A stretch of 64,000 nt of DNA from Richelia sinica FACHB-800 (GCF_014698825.1 NZ_JACJTT010000002.1:310001-374000); one strand, 5' to 3'; shown: positions 18,983 through 28,943, counted from the first letter of the stretch. Numbers and translations: made by a program. Notes: generated by a model not told the origin, from the sequence alone.

Positions 18983-19657
18983 ATGACAAAGACGACTGCC
19001 CAATCTCCCTATAGTAGCGAACAAGTAACTGTGTGGTTGCGCGGGTTACTAACCATTGCTTGGGCTGATGGTAACTTTGATGACCAAGAACAACAATTAA
19101 TTACTCACTTAACCAAGGAAGAATTAGCGCCTTGTTTACAATGGGATAGTTTGGAGGTAATTCAACCAGAGGAGTTAAGGACGGTTTTAGGCACAGGAAC
19201 AGCAATAGGAGAAAACTTTTTGCGAACTGCTTTTATGGTAGCGATCGCTGATGGCATCTATTCTCCCAGTGAAGACACTGTTCTGCAACAATTCTGCCAA
19301 GCTTTAGGGCTGAAAACAGAATTTATCGAAGCCTTACGTCATACCCTAGAAGACAACAATACAAGCCAATCCTCTATTCTGCTAGCCACCGCACCCCACC
19401 CCGATGCACTCCAACCCCTCCGTCACTGGTTAGATGGTTTAGAAATTCAAGATCCCAGAGTGGCGCGATTTTTGTGTAAAATGATTCCTTCCCAATGTCC
19501 TTTTGAAAGGGATGTCACTTTATTTGGACACAAAATAGTACACATCCCGCCATTATGCAAAATCAACCCTTTATATGAGCAACTTGTAGGTTTACGCTTC
19601 CGCGCTCTTTCCTATCTCGCAGACGAATGCGGTGAAGATGTTTCACCATATATTTAA
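18983..19657 (+). CDS. TerB-like (tellurite-resistance/DjlA-N) domain protein
   Basis: The protein has TerB-type helices with the acidic metal-site motif AWADGNFDDQE (early) and a second copy AIADGIYSPSED in the middle, then a C-terminal segment with several cysteines (CKMIPSQCPFERD, PPLCKINPLY). TerB domains bind divalent metal and occur in stress and membrane-associated proteins. I chose ATG 18983 (MTKTTAQSPYSS, 224 residues) because AGGTGG lies about 8 bp upstream; ATG 18956 would add nine residues. It is 68 bp upstream of obgE on the same strand and may be co-transcribed. Confidence 0.72.
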   Translation: MTKTTAQSPYSSEQVTVWLRGLLTIAWADGNFDDQEQQLITHLTKEELAPCLQWDSLEVIQPEELRTVLGTGTAIGENFLRTAFMVAIADGIYSPSEDTVLQQFCQALGLKTEFIEALRHTLEDNNTSQSSILLATAPHPDALQPLRHWLDGLEIQDPRVARFLCKMIPSQCPFERDVTLFGHKIVHIPPLCKINPLYEQLVGLRFRALSYLADECGEDVSPYI

Positions 19658-19725
19658 GTTCAGTTGTCAGTAGTCAATTGTGAGTGGCAACTGACAAATG
19701 ATCACTAACAACAATTCATTCAATT

Positions 19726-20751
19726 ATGCAATTTATTGATCAAGCAGTCATCGAAGTTGAAGCAGGTAAAGGTGGCGATGGCATTGTCGCCTTTCGTCGA
19801 GAAAAATATGTTCCCGCCGGTGGACCCTCTGGGGGTAATGGTGGTCGCGGCGGTTCTGTGATTTTCCAAGCTGTGGAGAACCTGCAAACCTTACTAGATT
19901 TTCGATATAACCATCTATTTAAAGCAGAAAATGGGGGACGTGGTGGCCCCAATAATCGCACAGGTGCATCAGGTAAAGATTTAATTATTGAAGTTCCCTG
20001 CGGTACAGTTATTTATGACCTGGAAACAGAAAGTATTTTGGGTGATTTAACAGCATCTGGTCAAACCTTAAAGGTGGCTGAAGGTGGTAAAGGTGGACTG
20101 GGGAATCAACATTTTTTAAGCAACCGTAACCGCGCTCCAGAATACGCCCTGCCCGGTTTAGAAGGTGAAAAAAAGCATTTACGTCTAGAGTTAAAACTAT
20201 TAGCAGAAGTAGGAATCATTGGGTTACCTAACGCTGGTAAATCTACCTTAATTTCTTCATTATCTGCGGCTCGACCAAAAATCGCTGACTATCCCTTTAC
20301 AACTTTAATTCCCAACTTAGGTGTAGTAAGAAAGCCCACCGGCGATGGTACAGTATTTGCGGATATTCCTGGACTCATTGAAGGTGCGTCCCAAGGAGCA
20401 GGATTGGGTCATGATTTCCTGCGTCATATTGAGCGCACCAGGGTACTATTACATCTCATTGATGCCACCAGTGAAGATATTATTGGTGATTTCAATACTA
20501 TTCAACAGGAATTGCAGGCTTATGGCAGAGGTTTAGCAGCAAGACCCCAAATTATCGCCCTCAATAAAATTGATGCAGTGGATCGGGAAACTGTTGATTT
20601 AGATGCTTTAGCTTTGCAGTTAAATCATCTTTCCTTGGCTCCGGTTTTTTTAGTTTCCGCCGTTGCTCGCACTGGTCTAGATCCAATGTTACAGGAAATT
20701 TGGCGGATTATTGACGAACTCAACCCCAGTGAAAACTTAGAGTTTGTCTAG
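19726..20751 (+). CDS. obgE: Obg family GTPase (ribosome assembly)
   Basis: The 341-residue protein has the glycine-rich Obg domain (GGRGG and [11 protein letters not shown] repeats, residues 1-158) and a G domain with G1 [12 protein letters not shown]2/switch TTL, G3 [11 protein letters not shown]4 NKID and a late SAVA G5. It lacks the C-terminal OCT domain, as is usual in cyanobacteria. Obg proteins act in 50S maturation and stress control. An intrinsic terminator shared with the convergent psbA gene follows closely. Confidence 0.97.
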   Translation: MQFIDQAVIEVEAGKGGDGIVAFRREKYVPAGGPSGGNGGRGGSVIFQAVENLQTLLDFRYNHLFKAENGGRGGPNNRTGASGKDLIIEVPCGTVIYDLETESILGDLTASGQTLKVAEGGKGGLGNQHFLSNRNRAPEYALPGLEGEKKHLRLELKLLAEVGIIGLPNAGKSTLISSLSAARPKIADYPFTTLIPNLGVVRKPTGDGTVFADIPGLIEGASQGAGLGHDFLRHIERTRVLLHLIDATSEDIIGDFNTIQQELQAYGRGLAARPQIIALNKIDAVDRETVDLDALALQLNHLSLAPVFLVSAVARTGLDPMLQEIWRIIDELNPSENLEFV

Positions 20752-20764
20752 AATTAACAAGGAG

Positions 20765-20789
20765 AAAAAAAGCACCCATTCCAGGGTGC
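20765..20789 (-). terminator. Intrinsic terminator of psbA
   Basis: On the minus strand a perfect GCACCC/GGGTGC stem (20784-20789 with 20772-20777) with a six-base loop is followed directly by seven T residues (20771-20765). It lies 38 bp after the psbA stop codon and is a strong rho-independent terminator for that transcript. Confidence 0.9.
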
Positions 20790-20827
20790 AAGTTAGGTAA
20801 AATGAACAGTAGGAATGTTGACAAAAA

Positions 20828-21910
20828 CTAGCTCAGGATAGTGGGAGCGGCAAGAGCAACTGGTTGGGCTTCACCAGTAGCTAAGTCTAGAGGGAAGTTA
20901 TGAGCGTTGCGCTCGTGCATCACCTCAATGCCTAAATTAGCTCTATTAAGTACATCAGCCCAGGTGTTAATTGTCCGCCCTTGGCTATCCAAAATTGAGC
21001 TATTGAAGTTAAATCCATTTAAATTAAAAGCCATTGTGCTGATACCCAGTGCGGAAAACCAGATGCCCACTACAGGCCAAGCTGCTAAAAAGAAGTGCAG
21101 GGAGCGAGAATTATTGAAACTGGCATACTGGAAAATTAAGCGCCCAAAATAACCATGGGCAGCAACAATATTATAGGTTTCTTCGTTTTGACCGAATTTG
21201 TAACCTGCATTGAGAGATTCGATTTCCGAAGTTTCTTTGACTAAACTAGAGGTCACTAAGGAGCCGTGCATTGCTGCAAATAAAGAGCCTCCAAACACTC
21301 CCGCTACACCAAGCATATGAAATGGGTGCATGAGAACGTTGTGTTCAGGGGAAAACACAATCATAAAGTTGAAAGTTCCAGAAATGCCCAGCATCATCCC
21401 GTCAGAAAAACTACCTTGGCCTATGGGATAGATTAACAATACTGCTGTGGCAGCTGCTACAGGTGCAGAAAAGGCAACAGCAATCCAAGGACGCATTCCC
21501 AAACGATAGCTTAACTCCCACTGGCGACCCATATAAGCGTAGATGGCAATTAAGAAATGGAATACGACCATTTGATAGGGGCCACCATTGTAAAGCCACT
21601 CATCTAAAGACGCAGCTTCCCAAATTGAGTAAAAGTGTAAGCCAATAGCGGCAGAAGTGGGGACAACAGTAGCAGTGATAATGTTGTTACCATAGAGAAT
21701 GGAACCTGTGACAGGCTCTCTAATGCCATCAATGTCTACTGGTGGAGCCGCTAAAAAGGCCAAAATAAAGACGATTGTACTGACTAAAGCAGTAGGAATT
21801 AACAATACTCCAAACCAGCCGATATACATTCTGTTTTGTGTGCTGGTAATCCAATTGCAGAAATTATCCCAAAAGCTAGTGCTACTGGGCTGCCTCAATG
21901 TAGTTGCCAT
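20828..21910 (-). CDS. psbA: Photosystem II D1 protein, variant resembling micro-oxic D1' (PsbA2-like)
   Basis: The 360-residue thylakoid protein binds P680, pheophytin, QB and the Mn4CaO5 cluster. All ligands are present: Y161, D170, E189, H190, H198, H215, H272, H332, E333, H337, D342 and A344 (processing site), as is S264. Unlike ordinary D1 it has A80, L158 and S286 (the first two match the G80A and F158L signature of D1', the third is T286S where D1' has Ala), M173 in place of Pro, A144 in place of Cys, and S187-P188 before E189. Q130 is kept, as in low-light D1. It should be a functional but specialised D1. It has its own promoter and terminator. Confidence 0.95.
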   Translation of the reverse strand: MATTLRQPSSTSFWDNFCNWITSTQNRMYIGWFGVLLIPTALVSTIVFILAFLAAPPVDIDGIREPVTGSILYGNNIITATVVPTSAAIGLHFYSIWEAASLDEWLYNGGPYQMVVFHFLIAIYAYMGRQWELSYRLGMRPWIAVAFSAPVAAATAVLLIYPIGQGSFSDGMMLGISGTFNFMIVFSPEHNVLMHPFHMLGVAGVFGGSLFAAMHGSLVTSSLVKETSEIESLNAGYKFGQNEETYNIVAAHGYFGRLIFQYASFNNSRSLHFFLAAWPVVGIWFSALGISTMAFNLNGFNFNSSILDSQGRTINTWADVLNRANLGIEVMHERNAHNFPLDLATGEAQPVALAAPTILS

Positions 21911-21966
21911 GTTAAATGATTTGTAGTAGTTAGATTGCAGACAAACAAATTTACTTGTTAATTAAC

Positions 21967-21996
21967 TATATAACTAATTGGCCATATTATTGTCAA
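21967..21996 (-). promoter_or_regulatory. Sigma70-type promoter of psbA
   Basis: Reading the minus strand, a perfect -35 TTGACA (21996-21991) is followed after 17 bases by TTATAT (21973-21968) or after 18 by TATATA (21972-21967). The start site should fall near 21960, giving a leader of about 50 bases before ATG 21910. The -35 is consensus, consistent with a strong inducible psbA promoter. Confidence 0.75.
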
Positions 21997-22168
21997 TGCA
22001 GGTGGCAAAAATTTTCTTGGGCTGCTGTAATTATTTGCTAGCTAGTTTGGAGGTTGGCAGTTTTTACCGCCATTGAAGGTCTGATTGAAGCGTTTATTAG
22101 AAGGCTGGTGCGTTAGCCTCTGGCATAACACACCCTCATGATGAAAAAAAATTATTGTCTCGTCTTCC

Positions 22169-22525
22169 TTAGTACACCAAAGGTGTAACACCACGCATTT
22201 GACGAAGAGAGTTTATACAAGCGGGGCAATCACAACCAAATAGATCGATCGCCATATCGCTCTCTTCAACGTTAAACTCCAGCATTGGTACATCTCCGGG
22301 TGTAGGAAGATTTTCCTGTTGAGGTTGATAGGTAGGAATTTGAGCAAGTACAGAAGCTCTAGCGCAAACCAAACCGACTTTATGTTTATTACGGATACAA
22401 GTGAGTTGATCGCTATTTTTGCTTGTTGGTTCTATCCCTTGGGCTTGATTTACCATTACTCCCATGGTCAGAATGGAACTAATCAGCACTGGAGAAGCAA
22501 GAAGGTTGAGTATAAATTTGTTCAT
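22169..22525 (-). CDS. Secreted small protein with C-terminal CxCPxC motif
   Basis: The 118-residue protein has a signal peptide (about 1-30, ending near NQAQG), a central proline-rich region and a C-terminal FGCDCPACINSLRQMRG segment. The four-cysteine set (two upstream at LTCIRN and LVCARA, and the CDCPAC cluster) suggests disulfides or a metal site in the periplasm or lumen. It lies 260 bp upstream of psbA on the same strand. No family name comes to mind; similar short proteins occur in Nostocales. Confidence 0.62.
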   Translation of the reverse strand: MNKFILNLLASPVLISSILTMGVMVNQAQGIEPTSKNSDQLTCIRNKHKVGLVCARASVLAQIPTYQPQQENLPTPGDVPMLEFNVEESDMAIDLFGCDCPACINSLRQMRGVTPLVY

Positions 22526-22855
22526 TAGATCACTCTTAAAGAAGATGAGATAGCCAACGATCTAGGATAGCTTTTTCTCCTGCAAGTGAACATATAAAAC
22601 GCCGATTTAATGATTGATAGATGGTGAGTCCAAGCAACAAGATTGAGATTGCCTATCAAGATAACTTATGCCAACTATCAGCAATTGCCGTGAGAGGTTT
22701 TATCCATAGTGATTTTAGGACTAACATGGTTGTTAATCAGTTAATCAACAAAGTTGTGGGTACAGGTACATAACTTGTTCTCTCATGGAAAATCAGTTAT
22801 GCACCCGTTAGGTATTAAGGGGACTATACCTTCTAGTTATTGTAGGTATTTCACC
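22526..22855. other. Intergenic, no gene seen
   Basis: This 330 bp spacer between two minus-strand genes contains no ORF with coding character. A TGGGTACAGGTACAT direct-repeat-like stretch near 22757 is the only notable sequence. The promoter of the secreted Cys-motif gene should lie in the left part. Confidence 0.35.
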
Positions 22856-23164
22856 TTATTGATAATTGCGTACTTTGGAGATAAAACTTAAATGATGATG
22901 GGGATGAACAGAAGTTTGATTTTGGGCTTGTGTCTTCTGTGGTGCTGGTGGTGATGTGGTGACAACTCGACTGTTATCTTTAATTAAACGGCTGTAGGTA
23001 CGTTGCGGGATATAATGAATAGGATTGTATCCAATAAAACGCAAAATTAGTACACAAGCCCAGGAATATTTACCATCAGCAATGGCTTCAATGATTTGAT
23101 TGAACTGTTCAGGAGTGATACCTGATTGGGAATTGTTGTGAGAAGAAGACAGTTGGTAAGTCAT
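22856..23164 (-). CDS. HetP family protein (heterocyst commitment family)
   Basis: The 102-residue protein contains the HetP-family core: [49 protein letters not shown], as seen in segments at about residues 16-64, followed by a low-complexity His/Pro tail. In Anabaena sp. PCC 7120, HetP and its paralogues control commitment to heterocyst differentiation downstream of HetR; some paralogues delay commitment. Which paralogue this is cannot be decided here. The gene lies upstream of psbA and the Cys-motif gene on the same strand. No HetR or NtcA site was found upstream. Confidence 0.88.
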   Translation of the reverse strand: MTYQLSSSHNNSQSGITPEQFNQIIEAIADGKYSWACVLILRFIGYNPIHYIPQRTYSRLIKDNSRVVTTSPPAPQKTQAQNQTSVHPHHHLSFISKVRNYQ

Positions 23165-23999
23165 GTCTAACCCTGATGTTCACGTTACTAGAGGCTGTAA
23201 ATTGATCCCTCTGCGTCAAAATTGAGAAGGATCAAGTATGAAGTGGTTAATTGAAGGCGATCGCTGTTTACAGTAGATACATTACAGCCTGGTCAAAAGA
23301 TGCACTTAAAATTAGTAGATGTTGGTAAACAGCAAATTTTTTAATTGGATTTGTCTCTGATTTACATGAAGTCGTTATCAAGCACCCAGCAATGAAACAG
23401 CCCGCTATATTGATAGGCTGGAGATTAGGAAACTATATATTCATGCAAATTCGTGGACAATCTACAGTAATTGCACTGAAAAACTGACTTTTTGATGAAC
23501 AAATTGAGAACACACATCAGTATATATTCAGCAGAATACTATTTTTTGAATGTCTATTTAGCCAATTTGGCATTTTTTTAAATAAAAGATTAATTATTAA
23601 AGAAACTTTTTTATTTTAAAAAGTAAACTGCAAATCTCTGCACTCAGCAAGTTGACATAAAAAAATTTCAAAAATATAATCACCGATATTTTTAATCTAT
23701 ATTTTGAGGGGTCTCACCCCTCAACCATCCTGATTATACTTGCTTATCAAGAAAATTGCACTGAAAGTCACTGGGGATTATTGAATAAATTAGCACTACA
23801 GTGAATCTGTTTTAATAACCCATGATTGCTGAAGCGATATAAATCCTCTTTATTAAAAACTTTAAGGAAAAGTAAGGATTTTTTATTGTTTCTACACCTA
23901 ATTAATATAAAAAGGATTTATTAATATTAGCCATAATTGGCTATTAACAAAATATAGCTGACTTTTTATTCACAAAATATCCCTAGAAAATCAATTAGT
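23165..23999. other. Long AT-rich spacer with one GC-rich hairpin
   Basis: This 835 bp region between the divergent HetP-like and VanZ genes contains no supported gene; the best frame is a 31-codon ORF from about 23392. A clear hairpin TTGAGGGG-TCTCA-CCCCTCAA occupies 23704-23724. A GTA-N7-TAC sequence at 23273-23285 is one base short of the NtcA consensus. The length leaves room for long leaders or a small RNA. Confidence 0.4.
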
Positions 24000-25481
24000 A
24001 TGAACCTGCAAAATATCAGCAAATACAAATACAGAATTCTACTCTTTTTGAGTGCATTATTTATTGTTTTAGCTACTACTTATCCCTTTGATTTTTCTTT
24101 TCCAGACCATCTTTCCCCCCGCAGGATTATTGCTAGTTTTGATAATGCTAGTTCTTTTAATGACATGGTGAACAATATAATATTGTTTATGCCTTTAGGG
24201 TTTAGCATTACTGCTCTGATTCACCAGGGTCGGGTAAAATATTTTAGTCAATTGTTATCAGTGGTTCTCTTGAGTGCAGGCTTATCATCAACGGTAGAAA
24301 TCCTGCAAGTTTTCTTACCTACTAGAACACCAACTCCAGCAGATATTGTTAATAATACTATCGGCGGCATTGTGGGTTTTATTTGTTTTTATATCTGGAA
24401 TAAGCAAAGCTTTAATTATCTGGTTTATCGGTTAGAAAATAGTAAAATTTCTCGTTCTCCTCAACAAATTTTATTCGTTTTAGTTGGATATATATTTTTA
24501 GCATTTATCATGTCCAGTTACTGGCAATTTGCCACTAGTCTCAATAACTGGAATTTACATTATCCATTGGTACTAGGTAATGAAGCGACAGGAATTAGAC
24601 CTTGGAATGGTAGTATATCACAAGTTCATATTGCCGATCAGGCTATCTCTACACAGGAAGTTGGAAAATTATTATCACATTCCCAAAAAATAGATATTCA
24701 GACTAATAATTGGATTGCTTCTTATGAATTCAGTGGTGGTAAAAATTATCAAGATAGGCGCAATAATTTGTCAGAATTATTATGGCAAGGTCACACACCG
24801 ATAATTAAATCACCAGATTCTATTTCTTTAAATAATCGCCAGTGGTTAAAAACAAAAACTCCTGCTACATTAGTAAATACAAAGTTGCGTAATAGTTCAG
24901 AATTTACAATTTTTACTACTGTTGCTACTGGTAATACCTTACAAATTGGCCCAGCACGAATTATTTCCATTTCTCGTGGTTATTTACGTCGAAATTTTAC
25001 ATTGGGTCAGTTTAAAAACAGTTTAGAAATACGATTAAGAACACCTCTTTTGGGAGAAAACGGGGCTAATTTAAGATTAAGTATACCGAAAGTTTTTACT
25101 GACAAGCGTCCACATAAAATTGTCATCACCTATCAACGTGCTCAATTTAAAGTATATATAGATAATTTAAACAAATCCTATTCCTTAAATTTACTCAATT
25201 TAATTCCTCCTAACCAAAAACTATTTTACTATGGACTCATATATATTACTATGGGTATGTGTTTAAGTATCCTGACTACTCTTGTTAAAAACAGATTAAT
25301 TATTTATCGATTAATATTTGTGATTGGAGCATTATTACCGCCAGTCATTATGGAGAGTATACTTGTTATTTATCATCATAAATCTTGTAAAATTTCAGAT
25401 ATATTTCTGGGTCTATTTTTAATAACAATCACTACGTTATGGATGAGACTTCGGGCAAAAATGATGGTTAAACTGTATTAA
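24000..25481 (+). CDS. VanZ-domain membrane protein with LamG-like domain
   Basis: The 493-residue protein has an N-terminal VanZ-like domain with about four TM helices (NNIILFMPLGF, STVEILQVFLPTRTPTPADIVNNTIGGIVG are the family's conserved segments), a fifth TM near 155-175, a soluble beta-rich domain (about 180-400) with the pattern of a concanavalin/LamG-like sandwich (RPWNGSISQVHIADQAIS, HKIVITYQRAQFKVYIDN), and two or three C-terminal TMs. It is probably an envelope protein that presents a carbohydrate- or ligand-binding domain on the outside. Its stop is 10 bp from the stop of a convergent gene. Confidence 0.8.
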   Translation: MNLQNISKYKYRILLFLSALFIVLATTYPFDFSFPDHLSPRRIIASFDNASSFNDMVNNIILFMPLGFSITALIHQGRVKYFSQLLSVVLLSAGLSSTVEILQVFLPTRTPTPADIVNNTIGGIVGFICFYIWNKQSFNYLVYRLENSKISRSPQQILFVLVGYIFLAFIMSSYWQFATSLNNWNLHYPLVLGNEATGIRPWNGSISQVHIADQAISTQEVGKLLSHSQKIDIQTNNWIASYEFSGGKNYQDRRNNLSELLWQGHTPIIKSPDSISLNNRQWLKTKTPATLVNTKLRNSSEFTIFTTVATGNTLQIGPARIISISRGYLRRNFTLGQFKNSLEIRLRTPLLGENGANLRLSIPKVFTDKRPHKIVITYQRAQFKVYIDNLNKSYSLNLLNLIPPNQKLFYYGLIYITMGMCLSILTTLVKNRLIIYRLIFVIGALLPPVIMESILVIYHHKSCKISDIFLGLFLITITTLWMRLRAKMMVKLY

Positions 25482-25491
25482 AGCGTTTTTG

Positions 25492-26313
25492 TCACTTATT
25501 TGCTGTCAATAAAGTTTTTATCTCCTGCAATATATGATTTTGTTCCTGTCTAATAGTTTCTAGTCTATTTAATAGAGATAGCAATTTTTCATTATGATCT
25601 GAGTTGGGATTATCGCTTTGCAAATCACTTTGATTCGCCTGGATTAATACTGATTTATTTAATAATTTCTTAGTTAAAATATCCCAACTTAAATAAAACA
25701 GGGAATAGATGAACTTAATAGGAGTTTTGAGTGTAAACAACAAACCTTGTTCAAGTATACGACTAAATAATTGAAACAGCTTCCATACAATAAATAACCC
25801 TATAAATACTATTAATAAACTAGTAATTGGATGATTAATAGCCCAATTTAGTAATTTTATCAACCAAAATATAGTTGGATGATTATTAATCCAATTAGTT
25901 ATCACATCTACTTGATGATTAATAATATTATTGATAGGCTTTTCAATTACTTGGGAAGCGCTGTTACTTAAATTGACTGCTTGTTCTAAGGTATCTTGTA
26001 GGTAAGTTTGAGTTTTTCCTAATGTTTCGCGTACATAAGTTTCTGCTGGTTTGGCAGTGCTAGTAACGCTATTCATGGCTGTTACAGTTGTATCAGTAAC
26101 TTGAGTTACTACGTGATTTAATGTTTGATGCCAAGGGTTGTTAACTTTTTCCTGAGTTGCAGTCAAATTGCTGAGAGATTGATTCGTTAATTCTGCAAGT
26201 GAGTTCATCATTTGCTCACTAGGTTTTTGAAACAAGTTTTTTGTATTTTGCCAACTTTGGGAAACTGTTTCACTGACCATAGCTAAATTGTTACTACTGA
26301 CTATGTGAGGCAT
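25492..26313 (-). CDS. Membrane protein with amphipathic helices, unknown function
   Basis: The 273-residue protein has a Thr/Ser/Gln-rich N-terminal half with repeated amphipathic helices of the apolipoprotein or LEA kind (TATQEKVNNPWHQ, TVTAMNSVTSTAKPAETYVRETLGKTQTYLQ), a hydrophobic segment near 165-185 (PITSLLIVFIGLFIVWKLFQLF), a possible second near 195-215 and a C-terminal coiled coil (LLSLLNRLETIRQEQNHILQEIKTLL). It looks like a membrane-associated structural or stress protein. No family name is recognised. Confidence 0.65.
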   Translation of the reverse strand: MPHIVSSNNLAMVSETVSQSWQNTKNLFQKPSEQMMNSLAELTNQSLSNLTATQEKVNNPWHQTLNHVVTQVTDTTVTAMNSVTSTAKPAETYVRETLGKTQTYLQDTLEQAVNLSNSASQVIEKPINNIINHQVDVITNWINNHPTIFWLIKLLNWAINHPITSLLIVFIGLFIVWKLFQLFSRILEQGLLFTLKTPIKFIYSLFYLSWDILTKKLLNKSVLIQANQSDLQSDNPNSDHNEKLLSLLNRLETIRQEQNHILQEIKTLLTANK

Positions 26314-26728
26314 AATTTTCTCAACCAGTATTTTGTTAGCCGTAAAATCTAATTTATTTATACATCAATGAATTATCAAGGTAGTAAATACGTATTTTTA
26401 TTATCTATAATCTCAATAAAGTTAATTATTATCATATTCATCACGCCTATGTGTATTTATTTGCGATTTGACAAAAATATCAATTTTCTGTAGAATATTG
26501 TAGCTATTCACAATGAAGTGAAGCAAATTAGCGATCGCGTCAGTTTAAGTAAATATACTATCGTTAAAGTATAAAAAATATATTTAACTAGATTTATAAA
26601 TACAAATGTAGATTTACATGGATTGTCAAAATAGACTTTTCTATCAACAGTTCCAGCAGTGAGATATTTTTCAGTTTATAACAATAACCTTTTATTCTGA
26701 TGAATGTGCAATTTTCATTTCATTAAAT
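26314..26728. other. AT-rich divergent promoter region
   Basis: This 415 bp region is between divergent genes and very AT-rich. It contains a HIP1-like GCGATCGCG near 26531, a TATACT-N8-AGTATA inverted repeat near 26556 and ATGTAGATTTACAT near 26613, which shares the 12-mer GTAGATTTACAT (reverse complement) with the 13.8-kb palindrome. I see no ORF. Confidence 0.35.
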
Positions 26729-27649
26729 ATGTCAAAAGCACAGTATGAAGGTTATACAGATCAAGCCGCAACCAAACTGGTTAGGGAAAAGTTTGGTGAT
26801 ACAAATGTTTATGCTCAAAATGCTAAATCAATACTGACCAAAGCTAGCGGTTTTATTGCTGCCTATGATTTTACTATTAATCCTTATCGAGGCTGTCAAT
26901 ACGGTTGCAGTTATTGTTATGCTGCCGCTTTCAGCCCTAATAATAAAATGCGTCATGATTGGGGTAAATGGGTAATTTTTAAAGAAAATTCTGCGGATAT
27001 TTTAGAAAAAGAACTAGAAAATTGGTATCGCAAAAATCCTCATCTTTCTCCCAAGATTTACATGAGTAGTGTGACAGACCCTTATCAACCTTTGGAATCT
27101 AAACTGCAATTAACTCGCAGATTATTGGAAGTGATGTTGCCATATCGTCCTGTTTTAGTAATTCAAACGCGCAGTCCGATTATTACTAGAGATATTGATT
27201 ATTTACAAAGATTCCAGCACCTACGGATTAATATGAGTATTCCCTCAGGCAGTGAGGTTGTACGCAAAGATTTTGAACCTCGTTCTCCTAGTATTAAAGC
27301 TAGGTTTAATGCTATCTACAAAATTAAACATAGTATTGATAGTTTAAAAGGATTTGTGCCAAAACTTTCAGTGACCATTACACCATTACTACCTACATTA
27401 CCAACAGATGAATCAGACTTTATTCAAAAATTGGCTATTGCCGATAGAGTAGTAATTCAAGATTTTCATCCTAGTGATCAGCGTTCGTTGGTAGCTTCAA
27501 CTCGTCAAGAAGCAAAGGAAATTAAAAATAAATACGCTTGGTGGTATGACTCCAAACATTTTGGATATCTCCAATTCAAAGAAAAGTTGGTTTCTCAACT
27601 ACCAGGAATAGAAATAAAAGAAGGAAAAGCAGGATTTACTTATGAGTAA
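26729..27649 (+). CDS. Radical SAM protein of the SPL-like family
   Basis: The 306-residue protein carries the 4Fe-4S cysteine motif CxxxCxxC (C56, C60, C63) in NPYRGCQYGCSYCYA and the expected MSSVTDPYQPLE and LVIQTRSPIITRD strands of the partial TIM barrel. This arrangement is that of the spore-photoproduct-lyase-like radical SAM group (SplB/PA0069/Rv2578c type), most of which are uncharacterised. The downstream methyltransferase gene starts inside its last codons, so the pair is translationally coupled and probably acts on one substrate. Confidence 0.85.
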   Translation: MSKAQYEGYTDQAATKLVREKFGDTNVYAQNAKSILTKASGFIAAYDFTINPYRGCQYGCSYCYAAAFSPNNKMRHDWGKWVIFKENSADILEKELENWYRKNPHLSPKIYMSSVTDPYQPLESKLQLTRRLLEVMLPYRPVLVIQTRSPIITRDIDYLQRFQHLRINMSIPSGSEVVRKDFEPRSPSIKARFNAIYKIKHSIDSLKGFVPKLSVTITPLLPTLPTDESDFIQKLAIADRVVIQDFHPSDQRSLVASTRQEAKEIKNKYAWWYDSKHFGYLQFKEKLVSQLPGIEIKEGKAGFTYE

Positions 27650-28943
27650 TATTTTCGTTAAGTGGTGGCTGCATCAACAGTTTAAATCTGCCTTAAATAG
27701 TGGAAATACAAGGAAAGCTATTCAATTATTGAAACAGATTCAATCTGCTGGATTCAAGTTATCCTATCTAGAACAATTGTTTAAGGATAAACTAAAACTA
27801 GAACGTACAGCGATAGAACATCAGCGAGAAATCATCAATTTAAGAAAACAGGTGACGGAGGTATCACAGCGGGGAAGCAATCTATTATTAAACCCAGCAC
27901 CAGATTTCCTCCAATATATATATACAACTTTTAATTTAGTTGATCATGATGATTATAAAATCCAAGTAACTGGGATAGATGCAGAAATATTTGATGATTT
28001 GGAACAACAATTAGTTGAATATATAGAAACTGAGTTTAAAAAATATTCTGAAACACAACTGAGAATCAAAATAGAAGATGCTATGGAGGATCTGCATCGT
28101 TTGAAAGTGGGACAAGATCCAGATTATGGATTTAGTCTGACTCCTCATATTTATTTCATGAAATATTTTTTAGAAAATGTATATTGTTTATCTTTAGCTT
28201 GGTTTTTAATTTACCAACAGGGATTAATATCTACTCAACTGAAAATTTTGGATATTGGAGCAGGCCCAGGTACAGCAGCTTATGGCTTGGCTTTATTTCT
28301 CCAAAGTTGTAGTAACTTAATGGCAATTTCTCCAATGCACATCTCTTACTATTCCCTAGAAAAGCAAGAAAGTTTCCAGTATCGAGGATTGCAATTTTGG
28401 CGCAGATATATAGAATCTCAAATGAGTGATATGAATGCTTATTTTCGGTTTGTAACTGCCGATATTTTTACACTGAATATAAAATCTAGCCAACTTCCCA
28501 AAAACTTCTTTGATTTTATCATTGTCTCTCACTGCTTTTTTAATGATTTAGAGAAGAGTCAACAAGCCAATCATATTTACAAGCAAATATTTACACAATG
28601 TCTAAATGACCAAGGATATGTTTTACTAATTGTACAAGATAAGAAATTATTCAAAATTTGTGATGCTGAACCAAAAGAAGATAAAAGCCAAGAGAAAAAT
28701 CTGGTGGAGAACTTTTTGAAAAATTTAGGACTGGAGTTAGTATGGTATAAATATTTAACATCAACTGGCTTGAGAAATATATTATCTAGCGGCGATTTTG
28801 CTAAATTTGCCCAAGAAAAATTACCAAAACAATCAAAAATGAGTCCAATACTTCAAAAATATACTGTTCAGAAGTATCAGACTCATTATGCTTTAGATGA
28901 TTATGTAATTCTAGCTAAAAGATTAAGTGCTGTAAGTTCATAA
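27642..28943 (+). CDS. Class I SAM-dependent methyltransferase-like protein with helical N-terminus
   Basis: The 433-residue protein has a basic helical N-terminal region (1-190) and a C-terminal Rossmann methyltransferase domain with motif I LKILDIGAGPGTAAYGLALF (about 200-220) and a FDFIIVSHCFFNDL motif in the post-II strand. The DxGAGPGT start and the long helical lead resemble Rsm22-type methyltransferases, though I cannot confirm this. It overlaps the radical SAM gene by 8 bp. A coupled radical SAM and methyltransferase pair suggests successive modification of an RNA or protein, but this is inference. Confidence 0.72.
   Translation: MSNIFVKWWLHQQFKSALNSGNTRKAIQLLKQIQSAGFKLSYLEQLFKDKLKLERTAIEHQREIINLRKQVTEVSQRGSNLLLNPAPDFLQYIYTTFNLVDHDDYKIQVTGIDAEIFDDLEQQLVEYIETEFKKYSETQLRIKIEDAMEDLHRLKVGQDPDYGFSLTPHIYFMKYFLENVYCLSLAWFLIYQQGLISTQLKILDIGAGPGTAAYGLALFLQSCSNLMAISPMHISYYSLEKQESFQYRGLQFWRRYIESQMSDMNAYFRFVTADIFTLNIKSSQLPKNFFDFIIVSHCFFNDLEKSQQANHIYKQIFTQCLNDQGYVLLIVQDKKLFKICDAEPKEDKSQEKNLVENFLKNLGLELVWYKYLTSTGLRNILSSGDFAKFAQEKLPKQSKMSPILQKYTVQKYQTHYALDDYVILAKRLSAVSS

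Noticed and set aside
23273-23285. NtcA-like site upstream of the HetP-like gene
   Set aside because: GTA-N7-TAC is one base short of the GTA-N8-TAC spacing and there is no -10 at the right distance.
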